Positions 34,106 to 44,569 are shown, counted from the stretch's first letter. The stretch is 64,000 nucleotides of DNA from Wenxinia saemankumensis (GCF_900141735.1 NZ_FQYO01000007.1:1-64000); one strand, 5' to 3'. Made by a program: numbers and translations. Notes: a model not told the origin generated them from the sequence alone.

Positions 34106-34552
34106 GTGCGTTTTTTGATTGGTCAGATACTAGCGGCAACTTTAGTACTATTTGCCGCTCCAGTGACCGCCCACCCGGGCGGACTTAATTCGAGCGGCTG
34201 TCATGCAGGGAGCCGGCCCTATCATTGCCACAGGGCCCCGAGCGAAATGGTTGGTAATCGGTTGCGTTGCGACCTGGGTAGCCGATCAGTTGAATGCGGG
34301 AACGGGGCACCAAGCTCTGGAACAGCAGCGCCATTTCGTGCCCAGCCGTCTTCGGTTGTGGTCGGCTATCAACAACAGCTTTTGAGGCACTGCGCTGGTT
34401 TGCCTGCGGATTTTGCAGATGGCTTTGAAGGTCCCGCTACGATAAATGCCCTTATGCGGTTCCAGCGAAGTGCCGGGTTGAATCCTGACGGTGTTTTTGG
34501 GTCAGATACAGCAGCAGCGCTTTCCGGCCCAGTCACTGGGGCATGTCGGTAG
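34106..34552 (+). CDS. Secreted YHYH-type protein with peptidoglycan-binding domain
   Basis: A 148-residue protein from GTG 34106, with GGGAGGA seven bases upstream. The signal peptide (RFLIGQILAATLVLFAAPV) ends at THA-like residues before AHPGGLNSSGCH. The first mature domain carries HPGGLNSSGCHAGSRPYHCH, the His/Cys pattern of YHYH small domains likely to bind metal. The C-terminal 60 residues (QQQLLRHCAGLPADF, GPATINALMRFQRSAGLNPD, GVFGSDTAAAL) form a PG_binding_1 domain. It probably acts in the cell wall; cargo genes of this kind often alter the host envelope. Confidence 0.78.
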   Translation: MRFLIGQILAATLVLFAAPVTAHPGGLNSSGCHAGSRPYHCHRAPSEMVGNRLRCDLGSRSVECGNGAPSSGTAAPFRAQPSSVVVGYQQQLLRHCAGLPADFADGFEGPATINALMRFQRSAGLNPDGVFGSDTAAALSGPVTGACR

Positions 34553-34700
34553 CATCTAACGGTTGCTTCCACTAGGAGGTAATGGCCGGGGAGTAACGGC
34601 CCTTGGCTATTCCTCCGTGTGAAGCACTATTCGTCTCAATGGGCTGGAATAGCGCATCATCGGCTACGACCGGTCACTCCGACAGCTGACACGACGAGAC

Positions 34701-34946
34701 CTAATCTCGGCTCGACCTGAGTGCGACCCCTGATCCGTTCGCTGTGGATCCGGCTTCTAGGAACTCGACGCCAGCTGCTTCGAGCGCGGAGACAACCCGC
34801 GCCTCAACTTCGTCCGACACAAGCCCCTTATGCGACGGGCGACCTTCCAGCCTGCGCAACGAGATGAGGGGCACATCGGCCTGAGCCGACAGCTGCTCCT
34901 GCGTCAGATCCGCCAAAATCCTTGCTGCCTTGATCGGCCTCTTCAT
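34701..34946 (-). CDS. XRE-family repressor-like protein
   Basis: An 81-residue protein MKRPIKAARILADLTQEQLS with a lambda-type helix-turn-helix (LTQEQLSAQADVPLISLRRLEG) and a short C-terminal helical part. It is divergently transcribed from the gene at 35039 across a region with an inverted repeat (34987-35009), the classic arrangement of a small lysogeny-type repressor controlling its own and the opposite promoter. No cleavable C-terminal LexA-like domain is present, so induction would not be by RecA self-cleavage. Confidence 0.82.
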   Translation of the reverse strand: MKRPIKAARILADLTQEQLSAQADVPLISLRRLEGRPSHKGLVSDEVEARVVSALEAAGVEFLEAGSTANGSGVALRSSRD

Positions 34947-35038
34947 CGGGTGCCCCGCCTGATTAGTTCCTCTCACTGAGCACTTGCTATCACCTATGTC
35001 TAGTGATAGGTAGTTATCAGCAACCAGAGGACGCCGCC
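34947..35038. promoter_or_regulatory. Divergent operator of the XRE repressor
   Basis: The inverted repeat CTATCAC (34987-34993) and GTGATAG (35003-35009) is separated by nine bases, with inner CTA/TAG also pairing. A further partial copy GTTATCA follows at 35013-35019. The region is markedly AT-richer than its surroundings and lies between divergent starts, so it should hold both promoters and the repressor sites. Confidence 0.7.
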
Positions 35039-35692
35039 ATGATGACCCTGACCGTGACCCCCCGCGAAGTGATGCAGCTGGCCTGGAGCCTCGCCCGCGC
35101 CGAACGGGCATTCTCCTTCGTCCAGGACTGGACCCCGGGCCCCACCTACGGTCGCCAGCGCCGGGCCAGCCTTGTCGAGAAGCGGGCCCTCTTCGCCAAC
35201 GCTCTCCGCAGAGCATGGACGCAGGTGAAAAGCTTGGTCGCCCGTCGTCGCGCGGCCGTCGCCGCCGAGACCCGGACGCCGGCCGCCATCCGCGCGGAAC
35301 TCGAAGCGCTTGAGAACCGCGACACGCTCGGCCCGGAGGGTCGTGCACGCATCTCCGAACTGCTGGCGGCGCTGCCCTACGCCGAGGAGAAGGCCGCGCA
35401 GAACGACGCCAAGCGCGAACTAATTGAGGCCGAGGGCGGGCGCATCGTCACGGTCACCTTCACCAAGGCAGACGGCTTGGAGCGGGTCATGAAGATCCAG
35501 CCGTCGGCGCTTCGGAGCCGCGTGAAGGGCGAGGCCGCCAGCCCCTCTGCGCAGCAAGCAGCCGCCACCCGGAAGGCTCGCCATCCGCACCTGTTCAACG
35601 CGTGGGACGTGGAGAAGGGCGGGCCCCGCTCGATCAATCTCGGGACCATCTCGCGCATCGCCTCTCGCGGAACGGTCCGGACCTACGCCTGA
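35039..35692 (+). CDS. Element hypothetical protein (217 aa)
   Basis: A 217-residue protein, MMTLTVTPREVMQLAWSLAR at the start with AGAGGA upstream; the second ATG at 35042 is an alternative. The first 60 residues are helical and basic. The C-terminal half (RIVTVTFTKADGLERVMKIQ, then ATRKARHPHLFNAWDVEKGG, RSINLGTISRIA) looks like a small beta-barrel domain widespread in phage hypothetical proteins. It is directly opposite the repressor and may be the first gene of a repressor-controlled operon that continues to 36958. Confidence 0.7.
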   Translation: MMTLTVTPREVMQLAWSLARAERAFSFVQDWTPGPTYGRQRRASLVEKRALFANALRRAWTQVKSLVARRRAAVAAETRTPAAIRAELEALENRDTLGPEGRARISELLAALPYAEEKAAQNDAKRELIEAEGGRIVTVTFTKADGLERVMKIQPSALRSRVKGEAASPSAQQAAATRKARHPHLFNAWDVEKGGPRSINLGTISRIASRGTVRTYA

Positions 35693-35743
35693 AACACAGA
35701 GCCGTTCGACCAACGGGCGGCCACCAAACTGGAGGAAGTCACA

Positions 35744-36388
35744 ATGTCCAGAATCGCCGACATCATCGCCTGTCTGGAAGACGCAAACCGCAGGCTGGCC
35801 GGGATCGGGCCGCTGGAGGCGCTCACGGCCCATTTGGCCAAGGAACGGGGCATCGAGGGTCACAAGTCAGCTGAACTCACCGAGGCACGGGAAGAAGCGA
35901 AGTCGCGGCGGGACCGGGCGCTGGCCGACCTGATCGGCGCCGAGGCCAAGACGCAGGGGGAGGCGCTCAGAAAAGCCGCCGCGCTCGTTGGCCCCGAAAT
36001 GTCGGACGAGGCTGCCGCTTCCGTCCGGGCAGACGCCAAGCGCCTCACGGATACCAGCCGCGATCCCGTGGTGATGGATGCCACCCGGCTCCGGGACCTG
36101 CAGGCGGTCTCGCTGAGGCTCTCCGACGACCCCTTCAACGGCAACGGGGACTCGCCCGAAAATCTCGACCTCGACCAGCAGCAGCTCCGTCTCTACGACC
36201 GGCTCAAGAAGCAGCCGCCCACCAGCCCCGAGGGCGTGGCCGCGCTCGCCGACATCATCTGGAACGACTTCGGGCCGGGGCTGATCGCCGGGACGCCGGA
36301 TTGGGAAGACGCGATCACGAACAATCCCGAGTATGCCCTCCTGCGCCGCCTGCGGCACGGGGCCCGGATCGTGGCGGAGGGCCGCTAG
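35744..36388 (+). CDS. Element hypothetical protein (214 aa), helical
   Basis: A 214-residue acidic, mostly helical protein (MSRIADIIACLEDANRRLAG, AREEAKSRRDRALADLIGAE). No recognised domain. It has GGAGG-like sequence (ACTGGAGGAAGTCACA) before its ATG and follows the preceding gene by 51 bases in the same direction, so the two are likely cotranscribed from the repressor-controlled promoter. Confidence 0.68.
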   Translation: MSRIADIIACLEDANRRLAGIGPLEALTAHLAKERGIEGHKSAELTEAREEAKSRRDRALADLIGAEAKTQGEALRKAAALVGPEMSDEAAASVRADAKRLTDTSRDPVVMDATRLRDLQAVSLRLSDDPFNGNGDSPENLDLDQQQLRLYDRLKKQPPTSPEGVAALADIIWNDFGPGLIAGTPDWEDAITNNPEYALLRRLRHGARIVAEGR

Positions 36389-36424
36389 GCTCTCCCTCCC
36401 CAACATTCAGCCAGTAGCGCCCCA

Positions 36425-36958
36425 ATGCCCGACACATACCGCGACAACCGATCCTGGTCGGATCAATTCCTTCCCGAGATCCGCCGGGCCATCGGGGGGC
36501 ATCTACTGAGCGTCGCCGCCGATCCCTTCGACTGGCACGAAGCAACGGACCTGATGATGCTGGAGGCGAAGGACCTGCGGATCGCGGCCAGAGTGCGCCG
36601 GCCGGGCTATCGGGACCGCTACCCGCACCAGTTCACCCTGCGGTCGCGACTGCCCTCCGGCGCGGAGACAGAGTTGGCCAAGGTGGTGAACGGTTCGGGT
36701 GACTGGTTGTTTTACGGCCATGCCAGCGCCAGCGGTCGCGGTCTCGACGGGTGGAGCCTGATCGACCTTCGCGCTTTTCGGGCAGGGCTGATCCGGCAAG
36801 CCGCCAACGGCTACCGCATACGTTCGGGCGACCAGCAGAACCCGGACGGGACGTGGTTCAAGTGGTTTGATATGCGGTCTTTTCCTACATTCCCGCCTTT
36901 GGTCGTAGCTGTTGGCGGGGCCACGAGGGGAGAGCAAAGCGCCGACGATGACTTGTAA
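36425..36958 (+). CDS. Element hypothetical protein (177 aa)
   Basis: A 177-residue protein. It has a pattern I associate with a prophage hypothetical family: YRDNRSWSDQFLPEIRRAIG, DPFDWHEATDLMML, RIAARVRRPGYRDRYPHQFT, SGAETELAKVVNGSGDWLFY and TWFKWFDMRSFP. The alternating strands with conserved Asp, Glu and Lys (SGAETELAKV) recall a small nuclease-like fold, but this is only a suspicion. It ends the three-gene run after the XRE operator. Confidence 0.66.
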   Translation: MPDTYRDNRSWSDQFLPEIRRAIGGHLLSVAADPFDWHEATDLMMLEAKDLRIAARVRRPGYRDRYPHQFTLRSRLPSGAETELAKVVNGSGDWLFYGHASASGRGLDGWSLIDLRAFRAGLIRQAANGYRIRSGDQQNPDGTWFKWFDMRSFPTFPPLVVAVGGATRGEQSADDDL

Positions 36959-37031
36959 AGCGCGAAATCTGAACCTCAAGATTAGACCAATGATTCGGAC
37001 ACGGTGTCCATCATGATTAAAGAGGTGAAGC

Positions 37032-37886
37032 GTGGCTCAAGTCACATTTGGACTGCCGGTCAATATGTACGAAGCGAAGACGTTCCAAGGGGTCGTTACC
37101 GAAGCGACATCCTCATTGCTGGAGATCACAGCGGGGTTTCGAGTTGCCCAGTACTACGGCGCATTCACCTATGACGCCTACGGTAACGTCTATGGTCAGG
37201 TTACTGGCTACAACTCGATATATAGGGGTGCACTGGAGTATTCGCTCGAGGACATGGAAATAGACGCTTTTGAACTTGCCGAGGCAGTGAACTATGGTGA
37301 TTTTGAAGACCTCTACGAACTTATTTTGGGGAATTCTGATCGGTTTCGGGGCTCTGATGGCAACGATGCTATTCGGACCTTTGAGGGAAACGATGTTGCC
37401 TACGGAAATCGCGGGCAGGACATAATTGAGTTGGGTGAAGGCAACGATCAGGCATTTGGTGGATCCGGGGGTGACGACTTAATTGGTGATGACGGCAGGG
37501 ATAAACTGTTCGGCAATGGCGGCCGCGATAGCCTTTTTGGTGGCGATGGCGCTGACGTACTGTCTGGTGGCGCTGGAGCAGACTACCTGGATGGGCAAGA
37601 GGGCAATGACAAGCTTCTTGGCGGTAAAGGCGCTGATGTTTTCTGGTTCAACGATGACTGCGGCCGTGACAAAATTCTTGATTTCAAATCGGGTGTTGAT
37701 CAAATCTGGATCAGTCCCTTCCTCCGGATCCAATCAGGTGCCGAGAGCGCCGACGATTTTGTCGACACCTACGGAAAGGTGAACCGGAAGGGCGACCTCG
37801 TCCTCAATTTCGGCGACGGTGATCGTGTCATCCTAAAAGACGGCGGCGATATGCTGGAAACCATCGCGGATGACCTAATCTGGTAG
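37032..37886 (+). CDS. RTX calcium-binding repeat protein
   Basis: A 284-residue protein starting at GTG 37032 (AGAGGTGAAG upstream). Residues ~100-205 carry about ten degenerate nonapeptides of the GGxGxDxLx type (FRGSDGND, EGNDQAFGGSGGDD, GNGGRDSLFGGDGADVLSGG, EGNDKLLGGKGADV). A C-terminal domain follows (DKILDFKSGVDQIWISP, DGDRVILKDGG) typical of proteins exported by type I secretion. No N-terminal signal peptide is present. No hydrolase domain is recognised in the first 100 residues. The base composition is much less GC-rich than the chromosome, so it is recently acquired cargo. A secreted surface or matrix protein is the best guess. Confidence 0.85.
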   Translation: MAQVTFGLPVNMYEAKTFQGVVTEATSSLLEITAGFRVAQYYGAFTYDAYGNVYGQVTGYNSIYRGALEYSLEDMEIDAFELAEAVNYGDFEDLYELILGNSDRFRGSDGNDAIRTFEGNDVAYGNRGQDIIELGEGNDQAFGGSGGDDLIGDDGRDKLFGNGGRDSLFGGDGADVLSGGAGADYLDGQEGNDKLLGGKGADVFWFNDDCGRDKILDFKSGVDQIWISPFLRIQSGAESADDFVDTYGKVNRKGDLVLNFGDGDRVILKDGGDMLETIADDLIW

Positions 37887-38239
37887 CTTCGTGGACTTGT
37901 GGCCCGCTTCATCTTATGTGAGGCGGGCCATCAGAAGGCCTTTTTGGCTTCACCCGGCCGGCACGTTCGCAAATTAGATGTTGCATCCGTTGTCAGGCGA
38001 CCAACGGCTACTGCGCCCGCTTGGGCGACTAGCGGAACCGGATGGGACGTGATCCGGTCGGTTCGACACGCAGTAGTTTCCTCCTGAGCCCCCGTTGATT
38101 ATGGCTTCGGTGCTGTAGGCCCCCGTTCCGGATGCGTGCTTTGGCGGTCACGCAATCGGTAGCAGCAAAATAGAGACAGATAGTCGGCGCGCTTGAACCA
38201 TGCGCAACGTGCCCCCGTTGTTTGTTAAGAGGCAAAACG
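37887..38239. other. Gap between RTX and outer-membrane-like genes
   Basis: About 350 bases with a probable terminator at the start (37900-37945) and no convincing gene; frames open here show no family features and no ribosome site. The last 20 bases hold the AAGAGG ribosome site of the next gene. Confidence 0.55.
37900..37945 (+). terminator. Probable terminator after the RTX gene
   Basis: A stem TGGCCCGC (37900-37907) with GCGGGCCA (37923-37930) encloses a 15-base loop. It is followed by AGAAGGCCTTTTTGG, which includes a run of five T. It lies 14 bases after the stop codon. Confidence 0.55.
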
Positions 38240-38722
38240 ATGCAGAAGTATCTTATCATCGCGGCTGCGGCTTTTCTCGCTGCACCCGCTACCGCTCAAG
38301 AGAGCGGTGTGACGTTCGAACTCATGGGCGCAGAAGTGCAGGAGACGACAGGCGCTGAATTGGGGCTCGGCTACCGGATTTCATCTGGCGGCTTCAATCT
38401 CGATGCCGCTATCGGTGCTTTCGTCTACCAAGGCAAGGGGGATGACGGCTATCGCTATGAAGCCTCCATCGACCGATGCCGTGATTTGTCGAACGGACAG
38501 TTCGCTCGCGACGAATTTTGCGACGCGACCGAAGTTGCCGGGTACGGTCGTATTGAGGCGTCCTACTCGTTCGGCCAGTTTGAAGTAGGGGCTGGCTACC
38601 GCTTCTCTGAAGACGCGCAGAATCCCTACGGTACAGCGACATACGAATTCGGGAACGGCGCAGGCGTAAAGCTGAATGCCGGAGAAGATTATCTCGCGCT
38701 CGGCGTGGTTTTCCGTCGCTGA
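38240..38722 (+). CDS. Small outer-membrane-like beta-barrel protein
   Basis: A 160-residue protein with a clear signal peptide (MQKYLIIAAAAFLAAPATAQ, cleavage after TAQ). The mature part alternates polar and hydrophobic residues in short strands (ELGLGYRISSGGFNLDAAIG, VAGYGRIEASYSFGQFEVGA, GYRFSEDAQN) and ends LALGVVFRR, as small outer-membrane barrels do, though the C-terminal residue is Arg rather than aromatic. Cys residues at RCRDLSN and EFCDATE may pair. The start has AAGAGG upstream. Its role is unknown; an envelope-modifying cargo gene is plausible. Confidence 0.7.
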   Translation: MQKYLIIAAAAFLAAPATAQESGVTFELMGAEVQETTGAELGLGYRISSGGFNLDAAIGAFVYQGKGDDGYRYEASIDRCRDLSNGQFARDEFCDATEVAGYGRIEASYSFGQFEVGAGYRFSEDAQNPYGTATYEFGNGAGVKLNAGEDYLALGVVFRR

Positions 38723-38816
38723 ACTTGCTGCTTCACTGGCTTATCAAGGATGGCTCGCCAGAGTCTGCGCGAGCCATCAATCTGAAAGAGGCTAAGTGGG
38801 CTTTGTTCAGCTGGGG

Positions 38817-39497
38817 TTACGATGCCGCGGGCCCGATTGTCGCGTCATCCAATGCTCCCCTCAACTGCTGAGCAAACATAGCTCCTATCAACTTTTCCAT
38901 GTCTGAAACCAAAGTTGGTCCGAGCTGCTTTTGCTCCTTGTAGAGCTTGTCCGCCGCTTCAAGGGCATCGTAGTAAGGTTTCCGATTTGAGGTGATTTGC
39001 TCCGGAATTGTCTCTCGACCGGGTAGCAGTGCCCCAGCGTGGACGCTCAGCACCAAATACGATGCTGCTCGCGATGTCCTTCCGTTACCATCGGTAAAAG
39101 GATGTATCCAATTCATCCGCCACATTACCATCGAGGAAAGATGAACGGCAGAGAGCCTATCCCAACCGTCATTCACATAGTCGCAAAGTTCCTCAATTAG
39201 TTCAGCGACCAAATGGGCTCCCGGCGGCTCGTGGTCGCTTTCTCCTATGCCGATGCCTGCGGGGCGCCAATTTCCAGCGAACGCATCAAGGCCCTCGATG
39301 GCGCAGCGATTGAGCTCTTGGATCGCGGAGGGACGAAGCCTGAACGGGGGTCTATCAAGTGCTCCGATTATCATTTCTCGAAGTCGAGCAGCTTGCCGCA
39401 GCGCGTTTGCTGCCTCGCGTTCCGCTCGCTCGGCTTCGTCCGCCACAACCTCCGCGCCGAGGGCGGAACTGTGACGGACGCGACCTTCCTCGCTCAT
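38817..39497 (-). CDS. Fic/DOC family protein (toxin-like AMP transferase)
   Basis: A 226-residue Fic protein with the full active-site motif HPFTDGNGRTSR (His132 to Arg140), which supports AMP or related transfer to a target hydroxyl. The flap region precedes it (ESDHEPPGAHLVAELIEELC). The N-terminus (ALRQAARLREMIIGALDRPP) is helical and not an obvious inhibitory helix, so inhibition should come from the separate small protein encoded just upstream (five bases between genes). It lies at the right end of the mobile element, where toxin-antitoxin or defence genes stabilise such elements. The target protein is unknown. Confidence 0.9.
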   Translation of the reverse strand: MSEEGRVRHSSALGAEVVADEAERAEREAANALRQAARLREMIIGALDRPPFRLRPSAIQELNRCAIEGLDAFAGNWRPAGIGIGESDHEPPGAHLVAELIEELCDYVNDGWDRLSAVHLSSMVMWRMNWIHPFTDGNGRTSRAASYLVLSVHAGALLPGRETIPEQITSNRKPYYDALEAADKLYKEQKQLGPTLVSDMEKLIGAMFAQQLRGALDDATIGPAAS

Positions 39498-39502
39498 AGC
39501 GA

Positions 39503-39682
39503 TCAGTACCCGAGCTTCTCAGCCTGCTGGTCAACCATCTCGCGCGTGATGCGGGGGTTCTCGAACGCAGAGTTGCCGTACGCAAAACTCCGACGCTGCG
39601 CCACCTCTTGAGCCGGAGTCATGGTCACTTGCTTTGCGCGTTCGACCAGGTAGCTCAGGGCGTCTTGTTCATCCTTCGACAT
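39503..39682 (-). CDS. Small Fic antitoxin-like protein
   Basis: A 59-residue protein MSKDEQDALSYLVERAKQVT, then AQEVAQRRSFAYGNSAFENP and RITREMVDQQAEKL. Position and size fit a class I Fic antitoxin (VbhA type). The inhibitory motif [S/T]xxxE[G/N] appears as NSAFEN: Glu and Asn are in place, but the first position is Asn, with Ser one residue later. Reading frame is open upstream to 39739, but ATG 39682 gives a compact protein. Translation is probably coupled to the fic gene. Confidence 0.75.
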   Translation of the reverse strand: MSKDEQDALSYLVERAKQVTMTPAQEVAQRRSFAYGNSAFENPRITREMVDQQAEKLGY

Positions 39683-40012
<330 letters not shown>

Positions 40013-40067
40013 AACGCGGGCGCTAATGCACCCTGTCCGGGGCGGTGTCAAGCGGGCCCCGGGGGCA

Positions 40068-40733
40068 TCAGAACCGAAAGCTCGTCCGCATCAGCAGGCC
40101 GCTTCCCCGGTCGCCGGTCAGGGCGTGGTCGATCCCCACCGACAGGTCCCATCTCTCCGCCGGCGCGTAGCTGAGCGCCCCGGCGACCTTGGCGTAGAAA
40201 TCCCCGGTCAGCCCCGTCCCGGCCTGGGCCGAGAGGAGGGAGGTCCAGCCCTCGGCGAAGCGCTGGCCCCAGACCCCCTCCGCCTTGATCTGGCGGCGGT
40301 CGGATCCGATGGCCCAGACCCCCTCGACATCGACGGCCAGCCAGCCCCGGTCCAGACCGCGCCCCCAATGCAGGTCGGCCCGGGCCGATGGCTCGTAGGT
40401 GCCGTCCGGCAGGATCGTCGCGCCGATCCCGCCGCCCACCGCCCAGCGGTCCGGCCCGGTCCCGTCATCCAGCGCGAGACGCGCCCAGACGAAGCCGCTG
40501 CCGGCGGTTCCCGCATCGGCCAGATAGGCGTTGAGACCGAAGGTGAGCCGGGGCAGGGCGCCGAATTCGAGGTAGATCGTCGGGTCGTAATGGACCGGTC
40601 GCTCGGCCGAGAACAGCGCCACGTTGCCGCCGAAGGACAGGTAGACCTCGCCCGCCTCGCGCGCCCAGGCGCCGGCCCCGGCCCGGGCGGGCAGCAGGGC
40701 GGCGACGAGCAGGGCGAGGAGTCGCAGGATCAT
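40068..40733 (-). CDS. Outer-membrane beta-barrel-like protein
   Basis: A 221-residue protein with a signal peptide ([20 protein letters not shown]). The mature part is a run of about ten amphipathic strands ([57 protein letters not shown]) ending in RTSFRF, the terminal Phe needed for outer-membrane assembly. There are no lipoprotein or enzyme motifs. It is the first core gene right of the element. Function unknown, probably a small porin-like or structural barrel. Confidence 0.75.
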   Translation of the reverse strand: MILRLLALLVAALLPARAGAGAWAREAGEVYLSFGGNVALFSAERPVHYDPTIYLEFGALPRLTFGLNAYLADAGTAGSGFVWARLALDDGTGPDRWAVGGGIGATILPDGTYEPSARADLHWGRGLDRGWLAVDVEGVWAIGSDRRQIKAEGVWGQRFAEGWTSLLSAQAGTGLTGDFYAKVAGALSYAPAERWDLSVGIDHALTGDRGSGLLMRTSFRF

Positions 40734-40879
40734 CGCGCGAGGCTGCCGCAGGAGTGGTTAAGGCCCCCTTAATCGCGAACCGCCCGCCCGATCCGGGCGC
40801 GATGCGGCGCGCCCGGCCTTGCCCCGCGCCGCGTCCGCCTATCTGGTAGCCTCGACGCCCCCCGATCACGGAGTGCCAG

Positions 40880-40960
40880 ATGATCTTCCGCCTCGCCCTG
40901 CTCGCCGCCTCCGCGCTGACCCTCGCGGGCTGCGACGTGCCCTTCGTGCCGCTGGTCTGA
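40880..40960 (+). CDS. Tiny lipoprotein (26 aa)
   Basis: A 26-residue frame MIFRLALLAASALTLAGCDV ending FVPLV, with GGAG at 40870-40873. It is essentially a lipoprotein signal peptide with lipobox LAGC and an eight-residue mature peptide. Its stop overlaps the rhodanese start (TGATG), supporting real, coupled translation. Short lipoproteins of this form occur in Rhodobacterales; the function is unknown. It is too short to be found by standard length cut-offs. Confidence 0.65.
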   Translation: MIFRLALLAASALTLAGCDVPFVPLV

Positions 40961-41277
40961 TGGCGGTCCCCACGATCCGGCCCGAAGAGGCGGCCCCGCT
41001 GCATGGCGGGCCCGGGACCGTGTTCCTCGACGTGCGCGAGGAAGACGAGGTCGCGGCCGGCAAGGTCGCCGGGGCCACGACGATTCCGCTTTCGCTCGTG
41101 CCTCTCCTCGCCGGGGAGAGACTGCCGAAGGACGCCACGGTGATCGTCTACTGCGCCGCCGGGGGCCGCGCCCAGAAAGCGGCCGAGGCCCTGCAGGGCA
41201 TGGGGTGGCGCGACGTGCGCAACATGGGCGGATACAAGGACTGGTCCGAGGCCGGCCTGCCGACCGAGAAGGACTGA
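40960..41277 (+). CDS. Rhodanese-like domain protein
   Basis: A 105-residue single rhodanese domain: VFLDVREEDEVAAGKV, then PLSLVPL, the active-site loop VIVYCAAGGRAQ with the catalytic Cys, and NMGGYKDWSEAGLP at the C-terminus. It lacks a signal peptide and would act in the cytoplasm in sulphur transfer or redox stress. Its ATG overlaps the stop of the tiny lipoprotein gene and is followed two bases later by a membrane-protein gene. Confidence 0.9.
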   Translation: MAVPTIRPEEAAPLHGGPGTVFLDVREEDEVAAGKVAGATTIPLSLVPLLAGERLPKDATVIVYCAAGGRAQKAAEALQGMGWRDVRNMGGYKDWSEAGLPTEKD

Positions 41278-41279
41278 TC

Positions 41280-41561
41280 ATGGAAGACTTCTTCAGCGTT
41301 CTGGGCTGGGTTGCCCTCGTCCTGCTGGTGCTGGTGGGCCTCGTCGCCGGGGCGATCGCCGGGGCCATCGCGGGACGCAACCGGGCGCTCTATCTCGTGC
41401 TCGGCGTGGTGGGGGCCATCGCGACGCCCTTCATCCTCGCCGCGCTGGGCGTCACCGCGCTGGCCGCCGGCGGGCTGATCCTCATTCTCTTCGTCGCCGC
41501 GATCGGGGCGGCCATCGTCCTGGTGCTCGGTCGCATGCTGTTCGCCCGCCGCCGCGATTGA
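41280..41561 (+). CDS. Small membrane protein, GlsB/YeaQ/YmgE-like
   Basis: A 93-residue membrane protein with three hydrophobic helices: WVALVLLVLVGLVAGAIAGA, LYLVLGVVGAIATPFILAAL and GLILILFVAAIGAAIVLVLG, then a basic tail (RRRD). The Gly-rich pattern resembles the GlsB/YeaQ/YmgE family of small stress-linked inner-membrane proteins. It starts two bases after the rhodanese stop, so it is in the same operon. Confidence 0.7.
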   Translation: MEDFFSVLGWVALVLLVLVGLVAGAIAGAIAGRNRALYLVLGVVGAIATPFILAALGVTALAAGGLILILFVAAIGAAIVLVLGRMLFARRRD

Positions 41562-41621
41562 CGCAGGTCAAGGCGCGGGGCGCCCGCCGGATCCAGACTG
41601 CGCGGCAGGAGGTACCCTGCC

Positions 41622-42029
41622 ATGTACAAGAAGATCCTCATCGCCCTCGCCCCCGACCAGATGGACGCGGCGGCCGAGCTCAAGGCCGCCGCCCGCGCCC
41701 TCGCGGACGAGGGCGCCTCGATCCTCGCCCTGTCGGTGATCGAGATCGTGCCGTCCTACATCGAGTTCCAGGTGCCCAGCTCGATCTACGAGATGCCGCG
41801 CGAGGATGTCGAGCGGCGGCTGGAGGAGGCCCTGTCGGACAGCCCCGACATCCTGCGCCGCGTCGAGGTCGGCAATCCCGCGGCGACGATCCGCCACGTG
41901 CAGGAGACGGAAGGTTGCGACGTCGTCGTCCTGCGGTCGCACAGCCCGGCGCTGAAGGACTGGGTGCTGGGCACGACGGCGGGCCGGGTCGTCCGGGACG
42001 TGAACTGCTCGATCCACGTCCTCCGGTAA
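41622..42029 (+). CDS. Universal stress protein (UspA family)
   Basis: A 135-residue single Usp domain: MYKKILIALAPDQ, ALSVIEIVPSYIEFQVPS, VEVGNPAATIRHVQETEGCD and the end CSIHVLR. AGGAGG at 41607-41612 is a strong ribosome site. The ATP-binding G-2x-G-9x-G(S/T) motif is only partly present (TTAGRVVRDVNCS), so it may be of the non-ATP-binding type. It ends three bases from the convergent DUF3175 gene. Confidence 0.86.
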   Translation: MYKKILIALAPDQMDAAAELKAAARALADEGASILALSVIEIVPSYIEFQVPSSIYEMPREDVERRLEEALSDSPDILRRVEVGNPAATIRHVQETEGCDVVVLRSHSPALKDWVLGTTAGRVVRDVNCSIHVLR

Positions 42030-42032
42030 GGC

Positions 42033-42308
42033 TCAGTCCTTGCCGTAGAGGTCGCGCAGCTCGTCCTTCGCATCCTCCAGCACCTGCCGCTGGTCGGCGT
42101 CCAGCTGGTCGCCGGCACGATTGATGTAGAAGGTCAGCATCGACATGGCCGATCGCAGCGGCGTTCCCTTGCGCCGCTCGCTGCGATCGGCAGAGCGCTT
42201 GAGCGACAGCGCGACCTCGCGGGGATCGTCCTTGGTGAAGACCCCCTCCTCGAGATCGAGCGAGTCGCTGTTCTCGGTCACGTCCTGCGACCATCTGTCG
42301 TCGGTCAT
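42033..42308 (-). CDS. DUF3175 family protein
   Basis: A 91-residue protein with the DUF3175 pattern: RWSQDVTENSDSLDLEEGVF, DDPREVALSLKRSADRS, RRKGTPLRSAMSMLTFYINR, and a helical end. The start at 42308 is supported by GGAGGA seven bases upstream; the next upstream ATG (42326) would add six residues. The function of the family is unknown. Confidence 0.83.
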   Translation of the reverse strand: MTDDRWSQDVTENSDSLDLEEGVFTKDDPREVALSLKRSADRSERRKGTPLRSAMSMLTFYINRAGDQLDADQRQVLEDAKDELRDLYGKD

Positions 42309-42367
42309 CGGCCTGTCCTCCGCCATCGTTCGGCGGGTCTACGACCGACGGGGGGAGGGGGGTTCCC

Positions 42368-44569
<2,202 letters not shown>

